Part shown: in pieces, positions 5,998 through 12,565 of the stretch | How the letters are laid out: every line of letters begins with the position of its first letter | Position numbering within the stretch: position 1 is the stretch's first letter | Origin: Acidobacteriaceae bacterium | GTDB lineage: Bacteria > Acidobacteriota > Vicinamibacteria > Vicinamibacterales > CAVVIG01 | Direction: 5' to 3' | DNA length: 13,970 nt | Assembly (NCBI GenBank): GCA_031274845.1 | Contig: JAISPN010000302.1 | Span: 1 to 13,970 of the forward strand | Notes under the pieces: generated by a model | What the model saw: the letters and a program-made list of their open reading frames with translations, nothing else | Database searches by the model: none | Told to the model about the DNA's origin: nothing | Made by a program: the position numbers and the translations under genes

Positions 5998-7335
5998 ATG
6001 AATAATTTACGGAAGTGGCACTGGCTGATGGCCGTGCTGGTGTTGGTGTCTATTGGTTTTGGGATAGCTCCTCGGCTTCACGCGCACGAGATTCCCAACG
6101 ACGTCACGATTCAGGCGTTCCTCAAACCAGAGGGCACTCGCCTGCGGCTGCTCATCCGCGTCCCGCTCATCGCCATGCGCGATATGACGTGGCCGTTCAA
6201 AGCGCCCGACGTGCTCGATCTCGCCACGGCGGATTCCGAACTGCGGAACGCCGCCACCCTCTGGGTGGGCGACGAGGTCAAACTCTTCGAAGACAACCAG
6301 CCGCTCGGTCCGTACACAGTCGCCAACATCCGCGCATCCGAAGCAACCGACACCTCCTTCGAGTCGTACGACCGCGCGCTGGCGCTCGTGACAGGACCAC
6401 GGCTCCCCGATGACACCACGCTCAGCATCAAGGACGGATTCCTCGATGTCTTGTTTGAATACCCGATTCAAAACGAGCACGCGCGCTTCTCCATCGATCC
6501 GCACTGGGGACGCCTCGGCCAACGCGCCATCACCGTCGTACGGTTGGTGCTCCCGAACGACACCGTTCGAGCATTTGAACTCGAAGGCGATCCGGGGCTG
6601 ATTCGGCTCGATCCCGAGTGGTATCAGGCGGCGTGGCGCTTCGTGGTCCTCGGCATCGAGCACATCTTGAGCGGCATCGATCACCTGCTGTTCCTCTTCT
6701 GCCTCGTCATCCCGTTCCGCCGGCCGCGTCAACTCCTGGTCGTCGTCAGCGCCTTTACGGTTGGACATTCGATCACGCTCATCGCGTCGGCGTTCGGTCT
6801 TGCTCCCGACATGCTCTGGTTCCCGCCGTTCATCGAAATGATGATCGCCGCGTCCATCGTCTACATGGCGCTCGAAAACATCGTCGGCGCCAACCTGCAC
6901 CGGCGATGGATCATCACGCTCGCCTTCGGTCTCGTCCACGGATTCGGGTTCTCGTTCGCGCTCCGGCAGACGCTGCAGTTTGCCGGCACTCACCTGCTGC
7001 TCTCGCTGCTCTCGTTCAATGTCGGTGTGGAAATCGGGCAGATTGCCGTGCTCGCGCTGATCCTGCCGGCCTTGGCTTTATTGTTCGCGCGTGTCGTGCC
7101 AGAGCGGCTTGGAACCATCATCCTGTCGGCGCTCGTCGCGCACACCGGCTGGCACTGGATGACGGAGCGTGGGGCGTTGCTGATGCAGTATCAGTTCACG
7201 ATGCCGGAGATGACGCCGGCATTCTTCGCAAATGTTTTGCGCGTGCTGATGGTGGTCGTGGCCGCCTCCGGAGTCTGGTGGCTCGTCGGGGTGCTCAAGA
7301 AGCGGACCACGTCTCAGGGAATCGCTGGAGAGTGA
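5998..7335 (+). CDS. HupE/UreJ_2-family membrane protein (putative metal permease)
   Basis: A 445-residue protein. Residues 10-29 are a signal or first membrane segment, and about 30-205 form an extracytoplasmic domain. The C-terminal half (about 210-432) has six to seven membrane helices. The signature of the HupE/UreJ_2 family is clear: EHILSGIDHLLF (residues 221-232), then GHSIT (His257), E280, E293, LVHGFGFSF (His314) and HTGWHW (His382, His386). Such His/Asp/Glu positions inside helices suit transition-metal transport. Classical HupE and UreJ carry nickel for hydrogenase or urease, but neither enzyme is here. The neighbours are predicted copper monooxygenases and zinc-type lyases, so copper or zinc handling is a reasonable guess. 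The start at 5998 begins directly before the signal segment; in-frame ATGs at 5977 and 5935 are alternatives. Confidence 0.8.
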   Translation: MNNLRKWHWLMAVLVLVSIGFGIAPRLHAHEIPNDVTIQAFLKPEGTRLRLLIRVPLIAMRDMTWPFKAPDVLDLATADSELRNAATLWVGDEVKLFEDNQPLGPYTVANIRASEATDTSFESYDRALALVTGPRLPDDTTLSIKDGFLDVLFEYPIQNEHARFSIDPHWGRLGQRAITVVRLVLPNDTVRAFELEGDPGLIRLDPEWYQAAWRFVVLGIEHILSGIDHLLFLFCLVIPFRRPRQLLVVVSAFTVGHSITLIASAFGLAPDMLWFPPFIEMMIAASIVYMALENIVGANLHRRWIITLAFGLVHGFGFSFALRQTLQFAGTHLLLSLLSFNVGVEIGQIAVLALILPALALLFARVVPERLGTIILSALVAHTGWHWMTERGALLMQYQFTMPEMTPAFFANVLRVLMVVVAASGVWWLVGVLKKRTTSQGIAGE

Positions 7336-7361
7336 GTCGCGTCTTCACTGACGCGACTCAC
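7332..7361. terminator. Bidirectional hairpin between convergent genes
   Basis: A perfect 12-bp stem (GTGAGTCGCGTC, 7332-7343, with 7350-7361) with a 6-base loop sits between the convergent HupE-like and DUF5818-like genes. The HupE-like stop codon lies inside its first arm. Neither side has an immediate T-run, though CTTTTT follows about 10 bases later in the plus direction. It probably insulates both transcripts. Confidence 0.6.
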
Positions 7362-7363
7362 GC

Positions 7364-7699
7364 CTACTCGGCTTTTTCGAGCTTCGTCACCGTCACCGTA
7401 TTTCCCGCCAGCGTGCCGGTGATCTTCACCTTGCTGCCCGCCAGATCCGCGAGCGCCGGAAGATTCTGATTCGCGACCTGCAGCACCTTGTTCTCGACAA
7501 CCAGCACGTACTTCGACCCGCCGTGCACGCAATTCGCCACGCACTCCTTCGCCGGCGGTGGCGGCACATTCTCCGTGCCTGACTCATGCTGCATCTCACA
7601 CGCGCTATCGCTGATTTCACCAACCCACGTCTGGTCCGCCGCACCCAGCGACACAGTCAACATCGCCACTGCCGCGCACAACACTGCAATCCGTTTCAC
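7364..7699 (-). CDS. Small secreted protein, DUF5818-like
   Basis: A 111-residue protein with a clean signal peptide (hydrophobic residues 4-19, cleavage near GAA/DQ). The mature part has TWVGEISDSAC, then a Pro-rich linker, KECVANCVHGGSKYVLV and a C-terminal segment predicted as beta strands (VKITGTLAGNTVTVTKLE). This pattern resembles the DUF5818 secreted proteins common in Acidobacteriota, which appear OB-fold-like. Cys34, Cys53 and Cys57 are candidates for metal binding or a disulfide. The start is taken as GTG at 7699, because GGAGGGG lies at ideal distance and the signal begins directly. An in-frame ATG at 7717 has a poor ribosome site. It follows the first copper monooxygenase after 92 bases on the same strand and may be its last operon member or have its own promoter. 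Confidence 0.7.
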   Translation of the reverse strand: MKRIAVLCAAVAMLTVSLGAADQTWVGEISDSACEMQHESGTENVPPPPAKECVANCVHGGSKYVLVVENKVLQVANQNLPALADLAGSKVKITGTLAGNTVTVTKLEKAE

Positions 7700-7745
7700 G
7701 GTCCCCTCCAAGGTCATACGTTCCCATTTCATGACTGACATCACA

Positions 7746-7770
7746 TCGCGGAGGATAGGCGCCTCCGCGA
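7746..7770 (-). repeat. Intercistronic hairpin between monooxygenase and DUF5818-like genes
   Basis: A perfect 9-bp stem (TCGCGGAGG 7746-7754 with 7762-7770) has a 7-base loop. No T-tract follows on the minus strand, so it is more likely an RNA-processing or attenuating structure than a full terminator. Confidence 0.45.
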
Positions 7771-7772
7771 CC

Positions 7773-7800
7773 ATTATCCGCGCGATCGCCGTCACGGCAA
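7773..7800 (-). promoter_or_regulatory. Weak promoter candidate for the DUF5818-like gene
   Basis: On the minus strand TTGCCG (7800-7795, 4/6) and GATAAT (7778-7773, 5/6) are 16 bases apart, overlapping the end of the monooxygenase gene. It could allow separate expression of the small secreted protein. Confidence 0.25.
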
Positions 7801-9837
7801 GCGGTACGATTTCTTCGCGCGATAGAGCTCGCGACGCGCGCCGATCTCGGCCGCATTTGACGGGTTGAGCGCCAGCGCCTCGCCGGCCGCTTGCTCCGCG
7901 TGACCAAAATCACCCGCGGCGGCGTACGCGGCGCCGAGCACGTCGAGCGCCGCGGGATTCTGCCGCCCGGTCACCGTCACGACACGTTCCGCGAGCGTCA
8001 CCGCTTCCGCCGCGTTCGCGCGCGACACCGTGCTCGCTGTCGCCAGCGTCCAGGCAAGATTCACCATCGCATCCGGAAACTCTGGCTGCGCCTTGAGCGC
8101 GCGCCGGAAGTACGTCACCGCCGCATCGGTATGATTTTGCTGCGCCGCGCCAACGCCGGCGCTGAAGTTCGCTTGCGCATTCTCCGGATCGAGGCGCAAC
8201 GCTTCCTGCAGATGTTGCATCGCTTCGTCGAGGTGGCCGCTCTGCAGCAGCAGACTACCAAGGTTCGTGTGCGCCTGCGGATACTCAGGACGAAGTTCGA
8301 GCGCGCGTTCGTACTCGCGGATCGCCGCGGCCGACTGCCCCGCCAGCGTCAACGCGGTGCCCAGATTGAAATGCGCCGCCGCCGTGGGCGTCATGCCGGC
8401 CGAGATCGCGAAATGACGCACGGCATCCGCTGGACGATTCAGCTTGAGATACAACGTCCCCACATCGTCGTGAAGCGCGGAGCTCTTCGGATCGCTTTGA
8501 ATCCAACGCTCGTAGCCGATGACATCCTCGGCCATCACCTTCTGATTGAAGGCATCGCTGAGCGTGACGAGATCGGCATCGGTTTTCGTCAACACCTGAA
8601 TCCAGACGTCGCCCATTTCGTCGCCAGATCGCTGCCCCCAATAGACGCGCACCGGCGGAATCACCGGATTTCGCGGGTTGTCTGCCGAGTTGTCGTACAC
8701 GTACGTCATCGACAACCTCGTCCCGCGAGGCAGCGTGAACGGACGCTGATAGCGGAACACGTGCTGCCAGCGAAAATCCCAATCGGCGATGTGAATGAGC
8801 GGACGAATGCTGCCATCTGGCAGTGTTGCAATCGCCGTCACCTCGCGCGCGCGCTGATGCGCGTGCGGCTGCACGGCTTGCACTTCGACATCGACCGGCA
8901 GCACGTACGAATCGCTGATGCTGTAGTGCGCCTCGCCGGGCGGAATGTCGATGCTCTGCCGCCCGAGCCGCAACATCACCGGCGTCCGCTCTGGCGGATC
9001 GGCGCCGAAGTACAACCCAATTGTCGGCTGCACCGTTTCCTCTTTTCCGCTCGGCTGCATGTGCAGTTCGACGACGAGATCGGTGTCGGGTTCGAGACGC
9101 CAGGCCAACCCCTTCGGCAGAAGCGGCGCCACCTGACCGGGCGTCCAGCCAAGAAAATGTCCATCCGGGTACGTCGCCGAGTGCGCGATGAGCCCCTCGT
9201 AGCCTGGCGCGGGGTCCGCGTCGTCGAACCGGCGCGAGGTGCGCGTGCGATCGATGCGGATGTTGGCGTGGTGCACGACGCGCGCATTGCCTGGCTGAAA
9301 TTCAACCGCGCGCACATAGCGCACCGCGTTCACCGGCAACGGGATGACAAAGATCCGGAAGACGTCAGTGCCGTCTGCGGGCAGCGTGTAGCGAGGCGGA
9401 CGGACGACGAGATCGGGCGTGCCCAGTTGCCACCCTTCAGACCATTTCGGTAGCGGCGGCAGATCGCGGCGATCGCCTTCAGGCGCGCCTGACGCCGCCC
9501 AGCGCGCGATCAGATCTTTTTCTTCCGCGGTCAGCGTCGGCTGTCCAACGAACGGTCCGCCGAATGCCGGATCGGCCTTCCACGGCGGCATGAAGCCGCG
9601 CGCCGTCACGGCCGCCATCTGCGAGGCCTGCGTCCGCGCCGTGCCGTAGCTCACCAGACTGAACGGCGCCACGCCGTTCGGGTGATGGCACGATCCGCAC
9701 TTCTGAAACACGATCGGCGCGATCTGCTTCGAGTAGGTAACCGGTTCTCCCGATGCCTGACCGAACGCGGTCAGCGGCGCGCACAGCACGGCACACAGCA
9801 GAAGCGTCAGCCGTGCGATACCGGAGGCTGAGATCAT
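7792..9837 (-). CDS. Cytochrome c - PHM-like copper monooxygenase - TPR fusion, paralogue 1
   Basis: A 681-residue exported protein. Residues 1-27 are a signal peptide. Residues 33-120 form a short c-type cytochrome domain with CGSCH at 47-51 and Met83 (FMPPW) as possible axial ligand. About 145-415 is a type II copper monooxygenase fold like PHM, with the CuH positions His189-His190 (VVHHAN) and His259 (ELHMQ) and the CuM positions His325/His327 (QPHAH) and Met408 (DEMGD). The gaps between ligands (69, 66, 81) are close to those in PHM. About 440-660 is a run of TPR units. Apart from the two haem cysteines the mature protein has none, so PHM's disulfides are absent. Known PHM hydroxylates peptidyl-glycine; the substrate here is unknown. 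ATG 9837 overlaps the redoxin stop by one base (TGATG), indicating coupled translation. A GTG one codon earlier is an equally possible start. Confidence 0.88.
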   Translation of the reverse strand: MISASGIARLTLLLCAVLCAPLTAFGQASGEPVTYSKQIAPIVFQKCGSCHHPNGVAPFSLVSYGTARTQASQMAAVTARGFMPPWKADPAFGGPFVGQPTLTAEEKDLIARWAASGAPEGDRRDLPPLPKWSEGWQLGTPDLVVRPPRYTLPADGTDVFRIFVIPLPVNAVRYVRAVEFQPGNARVVHHANIRIDRTRTSRRFDDADPAPGYEGLIAHSATYPDGHFLGWTPGQVAPLLPKGLAWRLEPDTDLVVELHMQPSGKEETVQPTIGLYFGADPPERTPVMLRLGRQSIDIPPGEAHYSISDSYVLPVDVEVQAVQPHAHQRAREVTAIATLPDGSIRPLIHIADWDFRWQHVFRYQRPFTLPRGTRLSMTYVYDNSADNPRNPVIPPVRVYWGQRSGDEMGDVWIQVLTKTDADLVTLSDAFNQKVMAEDVIGYERWIQSDPKSSALHDDVGTLYLKLNRPADAVRHFAISAGMTPTAAAHFNLGTALTLAGQSAAAIREYERALELRPEYPQAHTNLGSLLLQSGHLDEAMQHLQEALRLDPENAQANFSAGVGAAQQNHTDAAVTYFRRALKAQPEFPDAMVNLAWTLATASTVSRANAAEAVTLAERVVTVTGRQNPAALDVLGAAYAAAGDFGHAEQAAGEALALNPSNAAEIGARRELYRAKKSYRLP

Positions 9838-10418
9838 CACTCGACGAAGTCGGCGATGAAGCAGCCGACGGCTTGTGTCGATTTTTCCTGGACGGCGCGT
9901 CCCGCAAGCGTCGCGGCGATCGCATCGGCGAGATCCTGACGCGTGGGCGCGGGACGTTCGACACCGATGCTCACATAGCGATCGTCAATGCGCCCGTGGT
10001 ACACGAGCGCGCGCGCGGCGTCGTACACGGCGGCTTCAGGCGTCACCTGCGCGCCAACCATCTTCGCGAGATCGTGCTTTGGATCGCGCAGCGCGTGGAC
10101 GGGATACGCAAACGCGGCGAGGTGCGCCTCGATCGCCTGCGGCGTATCGAAAGGATTGGGATAGATCAACCAGAACGCCACGCCTTGCGACGCGTAGGTG
10201 TCGTACAAGCGCTTCACCACCGGCGCGTAGCGATTCGACACCGGACATTCAACGCTCGCAAATAGAAAGACGATCGCCTTGTGGCTTTCCGACGCCAGAA
10301 AGGGATCGACCGGACGATTCTCAAGATCCGTCAACCGGACCGATGGAGCGGCCACGAGTCCCATCGGCATCGACAGGATGGCCACCGCAACGAGCAACGA
10401 AAAGACAGTGCGCGTCAT
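9837..10418 (-). CDS. Exported redoxin-domain (AhpC/TSA-like) protein
   Basis: A 193-residue protein with an N-terminal signal (hydrophobic 5-24) and a thioredoxin fold of the redoxin type. The catalytic motif is VECPVSNRY, with Cys58 and no second Cys nearby (Ser61 where CxxC would have Cys). The cis-proline loop is VTPEA (Pro127), and GRIDDRY follows at 142-148. A second Cys (Cys186, VGCFIAD) near the C-terminus is probably the resolving residue. From memory, redoxins of this type accompany or are fused to cytochrome c-copper monooxygenase proteins in Planctomycetota and Acidobacteriota. Here the gene lies between two such proteins and overlaps the start of one by one base. A role in copper delivery, thiol redox of the partners or peroxide removal is inference. 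ATG 10418 is preferred; GTG 10424 is an alternative. No Shine-Dalgarno is visible, and TAAAAT sits 8 bases before the ATG. Confidence 0.8.
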   Translation of the reverse strand: MTRTVFSLLVAVAILSMPMGLVAAPSVRLTDLENRPVDPFLASESHKAIVFLFASVECPVSNRYAPVVKRLYDTYASQGVAFWLIYPNPFDTPQAIEAHLAAFAYPVHALRDPKHDLAKMVGAQVTPEAAVYDAARALVYHGRIDDRYVSIGVERPAPTRQDLADAIAATLAGRAVQEKSTQAVGCFIADFVE

Positions 10419-10426
10419 AGTCACAT

Positions 10427-10450
10427 ATTTTACGGAAGCGGCGCCGCTTC
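10427..10450 (-). promoter_or_regulatory. Palindrome and TANNNT element before the redoxin gene
   Basis: TAAAAT (10432-10427, minus strand) is 8 bases before ATG 10418, suiting a leaderless internal transcript. Directly upstream lies a perfect 16-base palindrome (GAAGCGGC/GCCGCTTC, 10435-10450) in the 45-base gap after the second monooxygenase. It could be an operator or a short intercistronic hairpin. Confidence 0.4.
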
Positions 10451-10463
10451 TGCGCTACCACGT

Positions 10464-12536
10464 TCACCGAGATACATACGCCTGCCGGTGCTGATACAAA
10501 TCAAGCCGCGCCCGAATATCCGCCGCGAGACTCTGCATCTTGAGCGCCTCAGCCGACGCGACCGCCTCTTCCGCCGTGCTGACGGCCCGATCGAAATTAC
10601 CCGCGGCCGCATACGCGGCGGCCAGCGTGTCGGCGATGGACGGCTCCTTCGTCCCGGCGAGCGTCCGCGCACGCTGCGCAAGTTCGATCGCTCTGGCGGC
10701 ATCGCGAAGCTCGCGCTCTGGCGCCACCGCTTTCACCCACGCGAGGCCAATCAGCGATACGACCGAGTTGGGGTCCACGAGCAGCGCTTGCTCGAACATC
10801 GCCATCGCCTCTTTATTCTGATGCGTCTGCACGAGCAGACGACCCAGATTGGCGCGTGCCTCGACGTTGTCTGGCTTGATGGCAATCGCCCGGCGGTACG
10901 CGACGCTCGCTTCGTCGAAGCGGCCGAACAGGTACAACATCGCGCCGAGGTTGTTCTGCGCCTCGCCGTAATTGGGATCGATCCTGACCGCTGCCTGAAA
11001 TTCCGCCAGCGCCTCGTTGTACTGCTGCAACAGAGACAACGCGAGCCCGAGGTTGTAGTGCGTCGGCGCCGAATCGGGATTGAGCGTCAGCGACTCACGA
11101 AATTCCGCCGCCGCCACCGCCGGACGCCCATCTTCCAGGTGCAGCATGGCCACCGTATCGTGACGCAGCGGATTCTGCGGATCGCTCCGCAGAATCTTCG
11201 TGTACGCCGCGATATCCTCCCGCCGTGACTTCCGGTTGACGTCGGCATTGAGCGCGGCGAGATCGCGCGGCGACTTCGGCACGACCTGCAACCAGAGATC
11301 GCCCATTTCATCCGTCGTGTTCTGTCCCCACACGACGCGCTGCGGCGGCGTCACCGGATTCCGCGCGTTCGTGGCGGAGTTATCGTACGTGAACCGCATG
11401 CTGAGGCGCGTCCCGCGCGGTAATGCGATCGGCGTTTGGTAGAGGTAGACGTCCTGCCACCGGAAATCCCAATCGCGGATGTCGATGATCGTCGCCGTGC
11501 TCCCATCTGGACGCGTCGCCTCCGCGAACATGGTGCGTCCTAGGTTGTGCGCGTGCGGCTGGACAGCCAGGAGTTCGGCGTCGACTGGCACCACATACTC
11601 GTCGGTGATGACGTACTCGCTGGCGCCAGCGGGAATATCGATCGTCTCGCTGCCAAGACGGATGCCGACCGGCGAGCGTGACGGCGGCGTGTCGGTGAAA
11701 TAAAACGCGGCGCTCACCTGCACCGGCTCCGGTTTGCCCGTCGGCTGCATGTGAAGCTGCACGACGAGATCGCTGCCAGGTTCGAGCCGCCACGCCATGT
11801 CCGGCGGCGAGGAGCGCGGACGCTGTCCTGGCGTCCACCCGAGCATGTAGCCGGGCGGATAGCTCGCATCGGGCACCATGCCGCCGCTGTAACCAACCTC
11901 CGGGTCCGCCGCATCAAGACGCCGGGAAGAACTCGTGTGATCGACGCCGATGTTGGCGTGATGTACCGCGCGCGTGTTGCCAGGATTGAACTCAATCGCG
12001 CGGACGTACCGCACCCTGTCCGTCGGAATCGGCAACACGAAGGTACGGAACACATCGCCCCCGTCGGCGCGTAGCGTGTACACCTCGCTCATCTTGGCCA
12101 CCACGTCAGGCACGCCAAGTTGCCATCCATCGTTCCAGTGCGGAACAGACGGCAGATCGCCTGGTTCCCCTTCGACGGCGCCCTCAGCCGCCCACCGCTG
12201 AATCAGCGCGATCTCGGCATCGGAGAGCGAACGGTCACCGACAAACTGCGCGCTGCCATGCACCGGCTTCCAAGGCGGCATCACGCGCGTCTTCGTCGCG
12301 TCGACGATTTGCGTCAGGTGCTGCCGGGCATCCCGGTAGGTCAGCAGGCTGAACGGTCCAATCTGGCCAGGGCGATGGCACGAGGCGCACCGTTCGAAAA
12401 CGATGGGGGCGATATCCTTGTTGAACGTGACGCCGTCGGCCGCTCGCGCTGGCGCGACCGAGACGATCGCCACCGACCACCAGATCAGCGCGCGAAACTG
12501 CCACACGACCGCACCCGATCTGCGTATAACATTCAC
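10464..12536 (-). CDS. Cytochrome c - PHM-like copper monooxygenase - TPR fusion, paralogue 2
   Basis: A 690-residue exported protein with the same domain order as its downstream paralogue. Residues 1-32 are a signal peptide (ending ARA/AD). The haem motif CASCH is at 50-54, with Met86 (VMPPW) as possible axial ligand. The PHM-like domain spans about 150-418, with CuH positions His192-His193 (VHHAN) and His262 (QLHMQ) and CuM positions His328/His330 (QPHAH) and Met411 (DEMGD). TPR units run from about 437 to 668. No cysteine occurs outside the haem motif. The TPR array suggests docking to a partner or scaffold outside the membrane. It is the first gene of the minus-strand cluster. The start is taken as GTG 12536, with no ribosome site but a TAAAAT element 8 bases before it; no ATG gives a complete signal peptide. 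Substrate unknown; the monooxygenase family assignment is firm from the ligand set. Confidence 0.87.
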   Translation of the reverse strand: MNVIRRSGAVVWQFRALIWWSVAIVSVAPARAADGVTFNKDIAPIVFERCASCHRPGQIGPFSLLTYRDARQHLTQIVDATKTRVMPPWKPVHGSAQFVGDRSLSDAEIALIQRWAAEGAVEGEPGDLPSVPHWNDGWQLGVPDVVAKMSEVYTLRADGGDVFRTFVLPIPTDRVRYVRAIEFNPGNTRAVHHANIGVDHTSSSRRLDAADPEVGYSGGMVPDASYPPGYMLGWTPGQRPRSSPPDMAWRLEPGSDLVVQLHMQPTGKPEPVQVSAAFYFTDTPPSRSPVGIRLGSETIDIPAGASEYVITDEYVVPVDAELLAVQPHAHNLGRTMFAEATRPDGSTATIIDIRDWDFRWQDVYLYQTPIALPRGTRLSMRFTYDNSATNARNPVTPPQRVVWGQNTTDEMGDLWLQVVPKSPRDLAALNADVNRKSRREDIAAYTKILRSDPQNPLRHDTVAMLHLEDGRPAVAAAEFRESLTLNPDSAPTHYNLGLALSLLQQYNEALAEFQAAVRIDPNYGEAQNNLGAMLYLFGRFDEASVAYRRAIAIKPDNVEARANLGRLLVQTHQNKEAMAMFEQALLVDPNSVVSLIGLAWVKAVAPERELRDAARAIELAQRARTLAGTKEPSIADTLAAAYAAAGNFDRAVSTAEEAVASAEALKMQSLAADIRARLDLYQHRQAYVSR

Positions 12537-12543
12537 GAAACAA

Positions 12544-12565
12544 TATTTTAGGTCAGATGTCAGAT
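12544..12565. promoter_or_regulatory. Overlapping divergent -10 elements and a tandem heptamer
   Basis: The 20-base divergent gap holds TATTTT on the plus strand (12544-12549, 7 bases before ATG 12557) and TAAAAT on the minus strand (12550-12545, 8 bases before GTG 12536). The two hexamers overlap almost completely. GTCAGAT is repeated in tandem at 12552-12558 and 12559-12565. Polymerase could use only one direction at a time. Another plus-strand candidate is TATAAC (12525-12530). Confidence 0.4.

Noticed and set aside
4650..6005. Long open frame on the plus strand opposite the first NHL gene
   Set aside because: It is antisense to a protein with a signal peptide, ribosome site and recognisable propeller; its translation is Arg/Val/Asp-rich and looks like the codon-bias shadow common in GC-rich DNA.
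5998..7335. Part of a hydrogenase or urease operon
   Set aside because: The HupE/UreJ label alone suggested this, but no hydrogenase or urease subunit or accessory gene is in the window.
7891..9453. Long open frame on the plus strand opposite the first monooxygenase
   Set aside because: The opposite strand encodes a full cytochrome c-PHM-TPR protein; this frame is Arg/His-rich with no domain.
9837..10418. Classical TlpA/ResA thioredoxin for cytochrome c maturation
   Set aside because: The active site is ECPVS with a single Cys, not CxxC, and the second Cys is near the C-terminus; redoxin/peroxiredoxin type fits better.
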